Assembly (NCBI GenBank): GCA_031277885.1
Contig: JAITLM010000103.1
Coordinates: forward strand, 1 to 35,434
Source of the DNA: Microbacterium sp.
GTDB taxonomy: Bacteria; Actinomycetota; Actinomycetes; Actinomycetales; Microbacteriaceae
Reading direction: 5' to 3'
Length of the DNA stretch: 35,434 bases
Shown: in pieces, positions 1-8,434 of the stretch
Position numbering within the stretch: position 1 is the first letter of the stretch
How the letters are laid out: the number at the start of each line of letters is the position of its first letter
Made by a program: the position numbers and the translations under genes
Notes under the pieces: model-generated
What the model was told of the DNA's origin: nothing
Databases searched by the model: none
The model's input: only the letters and a program-made list of their open reading frames with translations

Positions 1-770
1 GAGATCTGCGACGCGCTGCCGGCCGTCACCACGCCGCCCTCGAGGAACGGCGTCGGCAGGGTCGCCAGGCGCTCGACCGTGGAGTCCGCGCGGATGCCCT
101 GATCGGTCGTGACCACGCCCGCGGCCGTCTCCACGGGGACGATCTCGTCCGCGAACAGCCCGGCAGCGGTCGCCGCGGCGGCCTTCTGGTGCGAGCGCAC
201 CGAGAACTCGTCCAGCTGGGTGCGGGTGAGGCCCCACCTCTGCGCGATGAGCTCGGCGCCCACGCCCTGGTTGCCCAGATCCGGGAAGCGCTCGTGCATG
301 AGCGGGCCGTAGGGATCCCGTGCGATGCCGTCGACGGAACCGATGCTCGAGAACATCGGCACGCGGGACATGACCTCGACCCCGCCGGCGACCACGATGT
401 CGGCGTGGCCGGCGATGATCGCGGCGGCGGCGCTCTGGATCGCCTGCTGGGACGAGCCGCACTGGCGGTCGATCGTCATCCCCGGCACGTGCTCGGGCAG
501 ACCCGCGGCGAGGGCGGCGTTGCGGCCCACGTTGAACGACTGCTCGCCGACCTGCGACACGCAGCCCCAGAGCACGTCGTCGACGAGAGCCGGATCCACG
601 CCCGTGTCGGCCAGCACGGCCCGGATCGGGTGCGTGGAGAGGTCGACGGGGTGCACGCCGCTGAAGACGCCGCGCTCCGGCTTGCCGATGCCGACCGCGG
701 TGCGGCGGGCGGCGACGATGACCGCGTCCCGGCCGGAGGAAGGGCCGTCAAGGGGAGGAGTGCTGCTCAT
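1..770 (-). CDS. Acetyl-CoA acyltransferase (thiolase), 3' end outside window
   Basis: Only the first 256 codons are present; the gene runs off the left edge of the window. The start ATG at 770 is preceded by GGAGGGAG nine bases upstream. The translation is colinear with degradative thiolases: an N-terminal AARRTAVGIGKPERG block, SFNVGRNAALAAGLP, then MTIDRQCGSSQQA, where Cys104 is the acyl-accepting nucleophile. The GHADIVVAGGVEVMSRVP segment follows. The C-terminal His and second Cys lie outside the window. The family cleaves 3-ketoacyl-CoA with CoA (or condenses two acetyl-CoA) in the cytoplasm. The substrate cannot be read from the sequence. It lies 44 bases downstream of glmS on the same strand. 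Several genes of acyl-CoA metabolism lie within 4 kb, but the acyl-CoA dehydrogenase/TetR operator motif is not seen before this gene. Confidence 0.9.
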   Translation of the reverse strand, partial: MSSTPPLDGPSSGRDAVIVAARRTAVGIGKPERGVFSGVHPVDLSTHPIRAVLADTGVDPALVDDVLWGCVSQVGEQSFNVGRNAALAAGLPEHVPGMTIDRQCGSSQQAIQSAAAAIIAGHADIVVAGGVEVMSRVPMFSSIGSVDGIARDPYGPLMHERFPDLGNQGVGAELIAQRWGLTRTQLDEFSVRSHQKAAAATAAGLFADEIVPVETAAGVVTTDQGIRADSTVERLATLPTPFLEGGVVTAGSASQI

Positions 771-814
771 GCTGCCATTCTCCCTCCGTCAGGCCCGCCG
801 GGCGCGAGAGCCGG

Positions 815-2635
815 TCACTCCACCGTCACCGACTTCGCGAGGTTGCGGGGCTTGTCCACGTCGTGCCCGAGGCGGACCGCCGCCTGGTAGGCGAGCAGCT
901 GGGTCGGGATGGTCAGCAGGATCGGATCCAGCTCCGGTTCGTTCTTCGGCACGACGATCGTCCGGGCGTCCAGATGCGCGAGATCGACCCCGGCGTGCGT
1001 GATCGCGATCAGCGGACCCTTGCGGGCCAGGATCTGCTCGGCTGCGGCGAGGTTGCGGTCGGTCAGCTCGTCCTCCGGGATGAGCGCGACCGTCGGCATG
1101 TGCGGGTCGATCAGGGCGAGCGGGCCGTGCTTGAGCTCGCTCGTCTGGTACGCCTCGGCGTGGATGTAACTGATCTCCTTGAGCTTCTGCGCGCCCTCGC
1201 GCGCGACCGGGAACCCGCGCACCCGCCCGATGTAGAACGCGCTCTGCGCCTTCGCGATGTCCTCGGCGACCGCCGCGATCGGGTCCGCATCCTCGAGGAT
1301 CTCCCGGATCTGTCCGGGGATGCGCTGCAGTCCGCGCAGGATCCGCTGGCCGTCCGCGTGGGACAGGTCGTGCAGGCGCCCGAGGTGCAGCGCGAGCAGG
1401 GCGAAGGAGAGCGCCATGTTCGTGAGCGCCTTAGTCGAGGCGACCGAGATCTCCGGACCCGCGTGCAGGTAGATCCCGCCGTCGACCGTGCGGGCGATGG
1501 TCGAGCCGACGACGTTGACGACACCGATCACGCGGCCGCCCTTGCGCTTGATCTCCTCGACCGCGAAGGCCGTGTCGGCGGTCTCGCCGCTCTGGCTCAC
1601 GGCGACGTAGAGCGTGTCCGACTCGATGATGGGCTGGCGGTACCGGAACTCGGACGCGGCCTCGGCGTCGGCCGGGATCCGGGCCAGATCCTCGATGAGC
1701 TGCGCGCCCAGCTGGCCGACGTAGTAGGCGGATCCGCAGCCCAGGATCTTGATGCGGCGGAAGCTGCGCAGCTCCCGCGGGTCCAGTCCGAGCCCGTCCA
1801 GGCGGGCCGTGGCGAACCGCTCGTCGAGCCGGCCGCGCAGGACCATCGCCGCAGCCTCGGGCTGCTCGTGGATCTCCTTGAGCATGTAGTGCTGGTAGCC
1901 GCTGAGCTCGAGGTCCTCGGCTGCGACGCTGATCTCGACCGGCTCCGAGCTGGTGGGGCTGTTGCCGCGGTCGAAGGTGCGGAAGCCGGTCGCGGTCACG
2001 GTCGCCAGCTCGCCGTCGTTCAGATGCACGACCCGATCGGTGTGCCGCACGAGGGCCGCCACGTCGCTGGCCACGAGCATCTCCTTGTCGCCGATGCCGA
2101 TGATCAGCGGGGACCCGCTGCGGGCCAGGACGATCCGCTCGGGGTGCTGCTCGTCCAGCACGGCGAGGGCGTAGGTGCCGGTGATCCGGGCGAGGGCCGT
2201 GAGCACGGCCTCCTCGAGGGTCTCCGCATCGGACTGGGCGATGAGGTGCGCGATGACCTCGGTGTCGGTGTCGCTCTGCAGCTCGACGCCGGACTGCGCG
2301 AGCTGGGCGCGCAGGGCCGCCGCATTGTCGATGATGCCGTTGTGCACGACGCTGATCCGGCCGTCCTGGCTGCGCTGGGGGTGCGCGTTCTGCTCGAGGG
2401 CTGGACCGTGCGTCGCCCAGCGGGTGTGCCCGATCCCGACCGTGCCCGTGAGCCGTTTCGGGAGCGCCGCCTCGAGCTCGCGCACCCGGCCGACCCTCCG
2501 GATCGAGGTCGTGCCCTTGCTCCCGAGCACGGCGATGCCGGCCGAGTCGTAGCCGCGGTATTCGAGGCGGGTGAGACCTTCGACGAGGACGGGGGCGGCG
2601 GCCTGGTGGCCGATGTATCCGACGATTCCGCACAT
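815..2635 (-). CDS. glmS: Glutamine--fructose-6-phosphate aminotransferase (isomerizing)
   Basis: The 606-residue protein has the normal family length. It begins MCGIVGYIG, so Cys2 becomes the N-terminal nucleophile of the class II glutaminase domain (about 1-220, with GHTRWATHG and HNGIIDN). Two SIS sugar-isomerase domains follow (about 270-606, with SQSGETADT and the C-terminal LAKSVTVE). It transfers the glutamine amide to fructose 6-phosphate to make glucosamine 6-phosphate, the first step toward UDP-GlcNAc for peptidoglycan. The start at 2635 is fixed by the need for Cys2 and is supported by GAGGAG nine bases upstream. No glmS ribozyme is visible in the short 53-base upstream gap. A small orphan ORF precedes it on the same strand and may be cotranscribed. 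Confidence 0.98.
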   Translation of the reverse strand: MCGIVGYIGHQAAAPVLVEGLTRLEYRGYDSAGIAVLGSKGTTSIRRVGRVRELEAALPKRLTGTVGIGHTRWATHGPALEQNAHPQRSQDGRISVVHNGIIDNAAALRAQLAQSGVELQSDTDTEVIAHLIAQSDAETLEEAVLTALARITGTYALAVLDEQHPERIVLARSGSPLIIGIGDKEMLVASDVAALVRHTDRVVHLNDGELATVTATGFRTFDRGNSPTSSEPVEISVAAEDLELSGYQHYMLKEIHEQPEAAAMVLRGRLDERFATARLDGLGLDPRELRSFRRIKILGCGSAYYVGQLGAQLIEDLARIPADAEAASEFRYRQPIIESDTLYVAVSQSGETADTAFAVEEIKRKGGRVIGVVNVVGSTIARTVDGGIYLHAGPEISVASTKALTNMALSFALLALHLGRLHDLSHADGQRILRGLQRIPGQIREILEDADPIAAVAEDIAKAQSAFYIGRVRGFPVAREGAQKLKEISYIHAEAYQTSELKHGPLALIDPHMPTVALIPEDELTDRNLAAAEQILARKGPLIAITHAGVDLAHLDARTIVVPKNEPELDPILLTIPTQLLAYQAAVRLGHDVDKPRNLAKSVTVE

Positions 2636-2688
2636 GGTGGGGCTCCTCAGGAGTAGGGGAAGGGGCAGGAGTCAGGGAAGGGGCGGGC

Positions 2689-2949
2689 TCAGCCGTAGAC
2701 GATGCGGCGCAGCTGCCGTTCGGAGAGCTCCGGGGCGGCGACGCGACGGCCGTGCAGTTCCGCGGCGATGAGCGCGAAGGCCTCCGCGTTGCGCGTGCCG
2801 TAGAGCTGGAGCTCGGCATGGCGGCGCCGCACGAAGGCTTCGACGGGCTCGTCGTACCAGGCGAGGACGTCGTCGACGACCCGCGCGGCGACGCTCGCCG
2901 GCAGACCGGTCGATGCCACGATCCGCTGGATCAGGTCATCGTCGGTCAT
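2689..2949 (-). CDS. Small conserved-looking protein of unknown function upstream of glmS
   Basis: This 86-residue protein begins MTDDDLIQRIVASTG and ends with the strongly patterned LSERQLRRIVYG. It is rich in charged residues and appears fully helical, with no signal peptide, membrane segment or cysteine. A longer version could begin at a TTG at 2985, but that start falls on the edge of a 28-bp palindrome. I prefer the ATG at 2949, which has no Shine-Dalgarno sequence and may be leaderless (CATACT lies six bases upstream). It ends 53 bases before glmS on the same strand. The codon use is like its neighbours, so I consider it a real gene. I do not recognise a named domain and assign no function. 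Confidence 0.7.
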   Translation of the reverse strand: MTDDDLIQRIVASTGLPASVAARVVDDVLAWYDEPVEAFVRRRHAELQLYGTRNAEAFALIAAELHGRRVAAPELSERQLRRIVYG

Positions 2950-2984
2950 GAGACGAGTATGCGGATCCGATCCGGTGAACGACA

Positions 2985-3012
2985 AGAATCTGCCCGAATT
3001 CGGGCAGATTCT
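2985..3012. repeat. 28-bp perfect palindrome centred on GAATTC
   Basis: Each 14-base half (AGAATCTGCCCGAA) is the exact reverse complement of the other. A single bulged A lets the pairing extend by four more bases (GACA/TGTC). It lies between the stop of the acyl-CoA dehydrogenase and the start of the small orphan gene, both on the minus strand. It could act as a terminator or mRNA 3' end for the dehydrogenase, though the T-rich tract is weak (TTGTCGTT), or as a dimeric repressor site for the orphan/glmS transcript. Confidence 0.75.
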
Positions 3013-3049
3013 GTCGCAAGGATTCGTGGGTGTTGAAGAGCAGCCGGGG

Positions 3050-4207
3050 CTACAGTCCGAGGCTGCGGGCGATCAGCATGAGCTGCACCTCGGTCGTGCC
3101 CTCGCCGACCTCGAGGATCTTCGAGTCGCGGTAGTGCCGGGCGACGCGGTACTCGTTCATGAACCCGTTGCCGCCGAACACCTGGGTGGCATCGCGCGCG
3201 TTGTCCATCGCGGCATCGCTCGCGGTGAGCTTCGCGATCGCCGCCTCCTGCTTGAACGGCTTGCCCGCGAGCATGAGGGCGGCCGCGTGGTAGTAGGCGC
3301 GACGGGCGACCTGCGCCCGGGCCTCCATCCGGGCGATCTTGAAAGCGATGGCCTGATGCCCGCCGATGTGCGTGCCGAACGCCTGGCGCTCCTTCGCGTA
3401 CCGGACGGCGTCGTCGACGCAGCCCTGCGCCGCCCCGACCGCGAGGGCGGCGATCGCGATGCGCCCCTCGTCCAGGATCCGCAGGAAGTTCGCGTAGCCG
3501 CGGCCGCGCTCGCCGAGGAGGTTCCCCTCCGGCACGCGCACGTCGTCGAAGGACAGCCCGTGCGTGTCCGAGGCGTTCCAGCCGACCTTGTCGTAGGGCG
3601 GGGCGACGGCGAAGCCCGGCGTGCCCGACGGCACGATGATCGTCGAGATCTCCTTGCCGCGCTCGGTCTCGCCCGTGACCGCGGTGACGGTCACGAAGGC
3701 GGTGATGTCGGTGCCCGAGTTGGTGATGAACTGCTTCGAGCCGTTGATCACCCACTCGCCGCCGTCGAGGCGCGCGGTCGTGCGGGTGCGGCCCGCGTCG
3801 CTGCCCGCATCGGGCTCGGTGAGGCCGAAGCCGCCGAGCCTCGTGCCGGCGGCGAGCGAGGGCAGCCAGCGCTGCTTCTGCTCCTCGGTGCCGAACCGGA
3901 AGATCGGCATGGCGCCGAGCGAGACGCCGGCCTCGAGGGTGATGGCGACGCTCTGATCGACCTTCGCGAGCTCCTCGAGCGCGAGGCAGAGCGCGAAGTA
4001 GTCGCCGCCCATCCCGCCGTACTCCTCGGGGAAGGGCAGGCCGAACAGGCCCAGTTCCGCCATGCCCGCGACGACCTCGTAGGGGAAGCTGTGCTCGCGG
4101 TCGTGCTGCGCGGACACGGGGGCGACCACCTGCTCCGCGAAGTCGCGCACCGTCGCGGACAGCTCGCGGTATTCCTCGGGGAGTTCGGACGGGATCGTCT
4201 CGGACAC
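3050..4207 (-). CDS. fadE19: Acyl-CoA dehydrogenase, FadE19-like (branched-chain acyl-CoA)
   Basis: The 385-residue flavoprotein of normal family length starts at GTG 4207 with GAGGAG nine bases upstream. It shows PEEYGGMGGDYFAL, LTEPDAGSDA (flavin/substrate contact), INGSKQFITNSGTD, KVGWNASDTH and the C-terminal GEGTTEVQLMLIARSLGL. The Glu in GEGT is at the usual catalytic-base position of most acyl-CoA dehydrogenases; isovaleryl-CoA dehydrogenases typically have Ala or Gly there and use another Glu. From memory the sequence is very close to Mycobacterium FadE19, encoded with accA1/accD1. It would oxidise a short branched acyl-CoA to the 2-enoyl-CoA, passing electrons to ETF. Exact substrate is inference. 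It is divergent from tetR, and two palindromic operators lie between them. Confidence 0.93.
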   Translation of the reverse strand: MSETIPSELPEEYRELSATVRDFAEQVVAPVSAQHDREHSFPYEVVAGMAELGLFGLPFPEEYGGMGGDYFALCLALEELAKVDQSVAITLEAGVSLGAMPIFRFGTEEQKQRWLPSLAAGTRLGGFGLTEPDAGSDAGRTRTTARLDGGEWVINGSKQFITNSGTDITAFVTVTAVTGETERGKEISTIIVPSGTPGFAVAPPYDKVGWNASDTHGLSFDDVRVPEGNLLGERGRGYANFLRILDEGRIAIAALAVGAAQGCVDDAVRYAKERQAFGTHIGGHQAIAFKIARMEARAQVARRAYYHAAALMLAGKPFKQEAAIAKLTASDAAMDNARDATQVFGGNGFMNEYRVARHYRDSKILEVGEGTTEVQLMLIARSLGL

Positions 4208-4222
4208 GCAGATCAGCTCCTC

Positions 4223-4266
4223 AGTGAACGATCGGTAACTGAAATAGATGTTAGCGCGCGTTCACT
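4223..4266. promoter_or_regulatory. Two TetR-type palindromic operators (4223-4240 and 4249-4266)
   Basis: Site 1 is AGTGAACGATCGGTAACT and site 2 is TGTTAGCGCGCGTTCACT. Both are 8-2-8 palindromes with a half-site close to AGTKARCG, and their centres are 26 bp apart. A third copy lies before accD1 (17571-17588). Site 2 ends in TTCACT, which can be the -35 of the tetR promoter (17-base spacer to TATCCT at 4284-4289). Site 1 lies just upstream of the dehydrogenase ribosome-binding site. The placement predicts autorepression of tetR and repression of the dehydrogenase. Confidence 0.75.
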
Positions 4267-4283
4267 CGACTGTCCAGGATCGC

Positions 4284-4289
4284 TATCCT
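4284..4289 (+). promoter_or_regulatory. Probable -10 box of leaderless tetR transcript
   Basis: TATCCT ends six bases before the ATG at 4296, and no Shine-Dalgarno sequence is present, so transcription probably starts at the A of the start codon. A weak -35 (TTCACT, 4261-4266) sits 17 bases upstream, inside operator site 2. Confidence 0.6.
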
Positions 4290-4295
4290 TACGGG

Positions 4296-4874
4296 ATGAC
4301 CACCGCGAGGGCGCAGGGGAAGGCACGGACGAGGCAGCTCTTCCTCGACGCCGCCGCCCGGCTCTTCGCGGATCGCGGGTTCCACGCCGTCTCGATCGGC
4401 GAGCTCGGCACCGCCGTCGGTGTCAGCGGGCCGGCCCTGTATCGGCACTTCCCGAGCAAGGATGCGATGCTCGAGGAGATCCTCATCGGCACGAGCGAGT
4501 TCCTGCTGCAGGGCGGATCCGAGATCGTCGCGGCGCCGCACACCTCGGATCTGGACGTGCTGGACGACCTCATCGACTTCCACCTCACCTTCGCGCTCGC
4601 GCACCGCGACATCATCCGCGTGCAGGATCGCGAGCTGGGCACGCTCCCGAAGGCCCCCAACCGCCAGGTGCGCAAGCTCCAGCGGCAGTATCTGGATCTC
4701 TGGGCCGAGGTCGTCGGGCGGCTGCGCCCCGAGATCCCGCCGGCCGATCTCCAGGTGGCGATGCACGCGGTGTTCGGCCTGCTGAACTCGACCGCGCACA
4801 GCACCGAGAAGCTCGTCTCGGCGGATGAGCGCGGAATACTCTCCGGCGCCGCACGGCGCGTGCTGATCGGCTGA
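4296..4874 (+). CDS. TetR-family repressor, probable branched-chain acyl-CoA regulator
   Basis: The protein has 192 residues with the start at 4296; a start at 4248 is possible in frame but would put the -10 box and part of an operator inside the gene. The N-terminal helix-turn-helix covers about residues 8-55 (ARTRQLFLDAAARLFADRGF, then VSGPALYRHFPSKDAMLEEIL). The rest is an all-helical ligand domain. It is divergent from the FadE19-like dehydrogenase, and the palindromes between them recur before accD1, which marks it as the likely repressor of both units. The M. tuberculosis homologue context is Rv2506 (BkaR), a TetR repressor next to the accA1-accD1 operon. The effector is probably a branched acyl-CoA, which is inference. 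Confidence 0.9.
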   Translation: MTTARAQGKARTRQLFLDAAARLFADRGFHAVSIGELGTAVGVSGPALYRHFPSKDAMLEEILIGTSEFLLQGGSEIVAAPHTSDLDVLDDLIDFHLTFALAHRDIIRVQDRELGTLPKAPNRQVRKLQRQYLDLWAEVVGRLRPEIPPADLQVAMHAVFGLLNSTAHSTEKLVSADERGILSGAARRVLIG

Positions 4875-4896
4875 GCGGCGCGCCGGGAGGGGCGGC

Positions 4897-5613
4897 TCAG
4901 TCCACCGGGCTGAGATCCTGGGCGGTCCACCGCACCCCGAGCACCTCGGGGGTGCGGATGACGTCCGCGATCGCGAGCTCGATCTGGTGGTCGTCGCGCT
5001 CGGGGCTGATCGCGATCGCCGTGATCACGACGATCTCGTCGGGCAGGTCGGCGGCGGCGACCGACTGCACCGTGAGCTCCGGGCGGTGCACGGCGTCGAA
5101 CACGACCGCGCGCACATCGACCTCGTGCTCCCGCGCGCAGCGCACCTCGAAGGTGTACTCGACCTCGGTGTTCTTCTCCCGGCCCGCCGTGCCCCCGCGC
5201 CGGTCGAGCACTCGCCCGACCGGGCGCAGCAGCACGTTCGCCAGGATCACGGCCGCCGTGCCCGCGGCGCCGATCCAGACCAGGCCGCCTCCGGCGAGGG
5301 CACCGACCGCGGCCGAGGCCCAGAGGGTGGCCGCGGTGTTGAGTCCGGAGATCGACGCGCCCTGCTTCATGATCACGCCGGCTCCGAGGAAGCCGATGCC
5401 GGAGACGATCTGCGCGGCGACACGGGTGGGGTCGGCGTCGGGGCCATGGAAGCTGAAGGCGCCCATGATCACGAACAGGGCCGAGCCGAGGCTCACGAGG
5501 GCGTTCGTGCGCAGGCCTGCGGTGCGCGCGCGCCACTGCCGCTCGAACCCGATGAGCGCGCCGAACGCGAGACCTGCGCTCAGGCGGAGGGCGATGTCGA
5601 GGGTGTCGATCAT
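4897..5613 (-). CDS. mgtC: MgtC/SapB family membrane protein
   Basis: The 238-residue protein has a hydrophobic N-terminal half with about four to five membrane segments (about 1-140) carrying family blocks GFERQWRARTAGLRTNALVSLG, IVSGIGFLGAGVI and GLNTAATLWASAAVG. A soluble C-terminal domain follows (about 150-238, ACT-like in the family). MgtC proteins sit in the inner membrane and are linked to growth in low Mg2+ and inhibition of ATP synthase in Salmonella; they are not pumps themselves. The start at 5613 has AGGAG eight bases upstream. It lies 88 bases downstream of mgtA on the same strand, with a strong hairpin between them, so it is probably in the mgtA transcript but adjusted separately. 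Confidence 0.93.
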   Translation of the reverse strand: MIDTLDIALRLSAGLAFGALIGFERQWRARTAGLRTNALVSLGSALFVIMGAFSFHGPDADPTRVAAQIVSGIGFLGAGVIMKQGASISGLNTAATLWASAAVGALAGGGLVWIGAAGTAAVILANVLLRPVGRVLDRRGGTAGREKNTEVEYTFEVRCAREHEVDVRAVVFDAVHRPELTVQSVAAADLPDEIVVITAIAISPERDDHQIELAIADVIRTPEVLGVRWTAQDLSPVD

Positions 5614-5633
5614 GGGATTCTCCTGACGGGCGG

Positions 5634-5671
5634 GGCCCTCCGGACGATCCGCAGCGGATCGCCGGAGGGCC
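5634..5671 (-). repeat. 17-bp hairpin between mgtA and mgtC
   Basis: The arms GGCCCTCCGG and CCGGAGGGCC enclose a second stem CGATCCG/CGGATCG with loop CAG; a single A is bulged. It lies 30 bases after the mgtA stop and about 10 bases before the mgtC ribosome-binding site. There is no T tract, so it is more likely an mRNA-stabilising or attenuating element than a simple terminator. Confidence 0.7.
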
Positions 5672-5701
5672 GGACGAAGCGAGCGCGACCGCGCCCGGGG
5701 A

Positions 5702-8431
5702 TCAGACCCAGGCGCCGAAGCGGCGGATGAAGGCCTTCTTGGCCACCTGGACGACGAGGCAGTAGGCGACCAGCGTCAGCACCAGCCACGGGAAGTAGGT
5801 CCAGGGCAGCGAGACCAGGCCGAGCACGTGGCCCCATCCGGTGAACGGCAGCACGAGGCCGAACACGCAGACCGCGCCGGTCGCGAGCAGCACGGGAAGG
5901 CCCGCGCGGGACTGCACGAACGGCAGGCGCTTGGTGCGCAGCAGGTGCACGATCAGCGTCTGCGAGATGATCGACTCGATGAACCAGCCGGACTGGAACA
6001 GCGCGGCGTGCGCGGGGCTGTTCGCCTGGAAGACGAACCACATCAGCAGGTAGGTGGTGATGTCGAAGATCGACGAGGTCGGTCCGATGAGGATCATGAA
6101 CCGGGACAGCGTCTTCGTCTCCCACTTGCGCGGCCGCTCGATGTCGCGCTCGTCGACCCGGTCCCAGGGCAGCGTCAGCATGGACAGGTCGTAGGCGAGG
6201 TTCTGCACCAGCACGACGAGCGGGATCATCGGCAGGAACGGGAGCATCGCGCTGGCCACGAGCACCGAGAACATGTTGCCGAAGTTCGAGGACGCGGTCA
6301 TCTTGATGTACTTCATCGTGTTGACGAAGGTCCGCCGCCCCTCGACGACGCCGCCGTCGAGCACGTTCAGGTCCTTCTCCAGCAGGATGATGTCGGCCGA
6401 CTCCTTCGCGATGTCGACGGCGGTGTCCACCGAGATGCCGACATCCGCGGTGCGGAGGGCGGGGGCGTCGTTGATGCCGTCGCCCATGAACCCGACGGTG
6501 TGCCCGTGCTCGCGCATCGCCTCGACGATGCGCGCCTTCTGCGCCGGGTTCGTCTTCGCGAACACCGTGGTCTCGTCGGCGAGCTCGCCGAGCTCGCGCA
6601 GCGAGAGCTCGTCGATCTCGGGCCCGAGCACGATCCGCCCCGGATCCATGCCGATCTCGCGGCAGACGGTCGCCGCGACGAGCGGGTTGTCCCCGGTGAT
6701 GACCTTCACCTCGACGCCGCGGTGGCGCAGGTTCGCGATCGCCGCCCCCGCCGTCGCCTTGGGCGGATCCAGGAAGCTGAGGAAGCCCACGAGCGTCATG
6801 TCGTGCTCGTCCTCGGCGGAGTAGTCGGGGAACCGGCCCTTCTCATCCGGCGCGATCGAGCGCACGGCGACGGCGAGCACCCGCATCCCGAGCTCGTTCT
6901 GGGCGGCGACGAGGTCGTCCAGCTCGATCCGGCGCGCGGCGGTCAGCTCGGTCTCCTCGCCGTCCCGCAGCTCGTTGGTGCAGCGGTCGAGCAGTTCCTC
7001 GGCGGCGCCCTTCGTGATGATCGTCTGGGCGAAGCCGTCGCTGACCACGACGGACATCCGGCGCCGCACGAAGTCGAACGGCATCTCGTCGACGAGGGAG
7101 AAGTCGCGGCGCACCTCGTCGAGCATCCCCGGCCCCGCCGCGGTGAGCACGGCGCCGTCCAGCAGGTTGCGCAGCCCGGTCTGGAAGTGCGCGTTCGCGG
7201 CCGCATACCGCAGCGTGCTCTCGGAGCGGGTGCCCGAGGTGTCCAGGTGCTGCTCGAGCACGATGCGGTCCTCGGTCAGCGTCCCGGTCTTGTCGGTCGC
7301 GAGCACGTCCATCGCGCCGAGGTTCTGGATGCTGTTGAGGCGCTTGACGATGACCTTGCGCCGCGCCATGAACTTCGCGCCCTTGGCGAGGTTCGCGGTC
7401 ACGACGAGCGGCAGCATCTCGGGGGTCAGGCCGACCGCGGTCGTCACCCCGAAGAGGAAGGCGCTGGTCCAGTCCTTGGTGAGGCCGTTCACGATGAACA
7501 CGACCGGCACCATGACGAGCATGAACTTGATCAGGGTGAAGGTGACCTTCTTGATGCCCTGGTCGAACGCGGTCTCCGGGCGCGCGCCGACGATCGCGGA
7601 GGACATGCTGCCGAAGTAGCTGAGCCTTCCGGTGCCGATGACGACGGCCGTGCCGGATCCGGACACGACCGACGTGCCCATGAAGCCGAGGTTGGCGGCA
7701 TCGACGATCGATGCCGCGGTCGCGGTCTTGTCGGCCTCGAAGGTCTTCTCCGCCGGCATCGCCTCGCCGGTGAGCATCGACTGGTTGATCTGCAGGTCCT
7801 TCGTGCGCAGGAACCGCACGTCGGCGGGGATCATGTCGCCCGCCGCGAGCTGCACGATGTCGCCGCGCACGATCTGCTCGATCGGCAGCTCGCCCGTGAC
7901 GGGGCGGCCGTCGACGCGGCGGGTGATGGCGGCGGTCGTGCGGACCATCGCCTTGAGCTGCTCGGCGGCGCGCGAGGAGCGGTACTCCTGCCAGAAGCGC
8001 AGCAGGACGCTGACCAGCACCATCGCGCCGATCGTGCTCACGCCGGTGTAGTCGGGGCCGTCCGCGGGGTCGGCGAAGATCACGTCCGTGCAGAGCATGA
8101 CGTCGGAGAGGAACAGCAGGATGAGGATGAACGGGTTCAGGAACGTCTTGAGCAGCTGGACGACCGCGGGGGCCGGCTTGTCGTGCCGCACCTCGTTGCT
8201 GCCGTAGCGTGCCCGGCGCTCCTCGACCGCGTGCTCGTCGATGCCGTCGATGTCGCTGGAGAAGGCGCGCAGCGTGATCTTGGCCGGCTGGGCCGCGGAG
8301 TCCACGAGGATGCGCTGCTGCGCTGTGCTGAGGGTCGCGGTGGCTTCGCCGCGCTTCTTGGTCGCGGGGCGCGGAGGGCGGGCGGGGTCGGGAAGGGTGA
8401 GCACCTGGTCGTTGACGCGGAATGCGCGCAT
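5702..8431 (-). CDS. mgtA: Magnesium-translocating P-type ATPase
   Basis: The 909-residue protein is a P3B-type ATPase of normal length (E. coli MgtA is about 898). It has an N-terminal cation-ATPase domain with membrane pair at about 90-150, the phosphorylation loop DKTGTLT with Asp380, GDGINDAPAL in the hinge region, and six membrane segments at the C-terminus. It would drive Mg2+ (perhaps other divalent cations) into the cell using ATP. The start ATG at 8431 has only a weak ribosome-binding site (AGGCAG, five bases upstream), and this lies in the 3' arm of a hairpin that follows a leader ORF. Transcription probably begins near 8734 from a promoter overlapped by the ArsR operator. mgtC follows. 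Confidence 0.96.
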   Translation of the reverse strand: MRAFRVNDQVLTLPDPARPPRPATKKRGEATATLSTAQQRILVDSAAQPAKITLRAFSSDIDGIDEHAVEERRARYGSNEVRHDKPAPAVVQLLKTFLNPFILILLFLSDVMLCTDVIFADPADGPDYTGVSTIGAMVLVSVLLRFWQEYRSSRAAEQLKAMVRTTAAITRRVDGRPVTGELPIEQIVRGDIVQLAAGDMIPADVRFLRTKDLQINQSMLTGEAMPAEKTFEADKTATAASIVDAANLGFMGTSVVSGSGTAVVIGTGRLSYFGSMSSAIVGARPETAFDQGIKKVTFTLIKFMLVMVPVVFIVNGLTKDWTSAFLFGVTTAVGLTPEMLPLVVTANLAKGAKFMARRKVIVKRLNSIQNLGAMDVLATDKTGTLTEDRIVLEQHLDTSGTRSESTLRYAAANAHFQTGLRNLLDGAVLTAAGPGMLDEVRRDFSLVDEMPFDFVRRRMSVVVSDGFAQTIITKGAAEELLDRCTNELRDGEETELTAARRIELDDLVAAQNELGMRVLAVAVRSIAPDEKGRFPDYSAEDEHDMTLVGFLSFLDPPKATAGAAIANLRHRGVEVKVITGDNPLVAATVCREIGMDPGRIVLGPEIDELSLRELGELADETTVFAKTNPAQKARIVEAMREHGHTVGFMGDGINDAPALRTADVGISVDTAVDIAKESADIILLEKDLNVLDGGVVEGRRTFVNTMKYIKMTASSNFGNMFSVLVASAMLPFLPMIPLVVLVQNLAYDLSMLTLPWDRVDERDIERPRKWETKTLSRFMILIGPTSSIFDITTYLLMWFVFQANSPAHAALFQSGWFIESIISQTLIVHLLRTKRLPFVQSRAGLPVLLATGAVCVFGLVLPFTGWGHVLGLVSLPWTYFPWLVLTLVAYCLVVQVAKKAFIRRFGAWV

Positions 8432-8434
8432 GAT

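Noticed and set aside
863..2656. Long plus-strand open frame opposite glmS
   Set aside because: It is the antisense frame of glmS. Very GC-rich genes give long spurious frames; composition is Arg/Asp/Gly-rich with no domain.
2636..2688. glmS ribozyme or riboswitch before glmS
   Set aside because: The gap is only 53 bases and shows no ribozyme core; that element is confined to other phyla as far as known.
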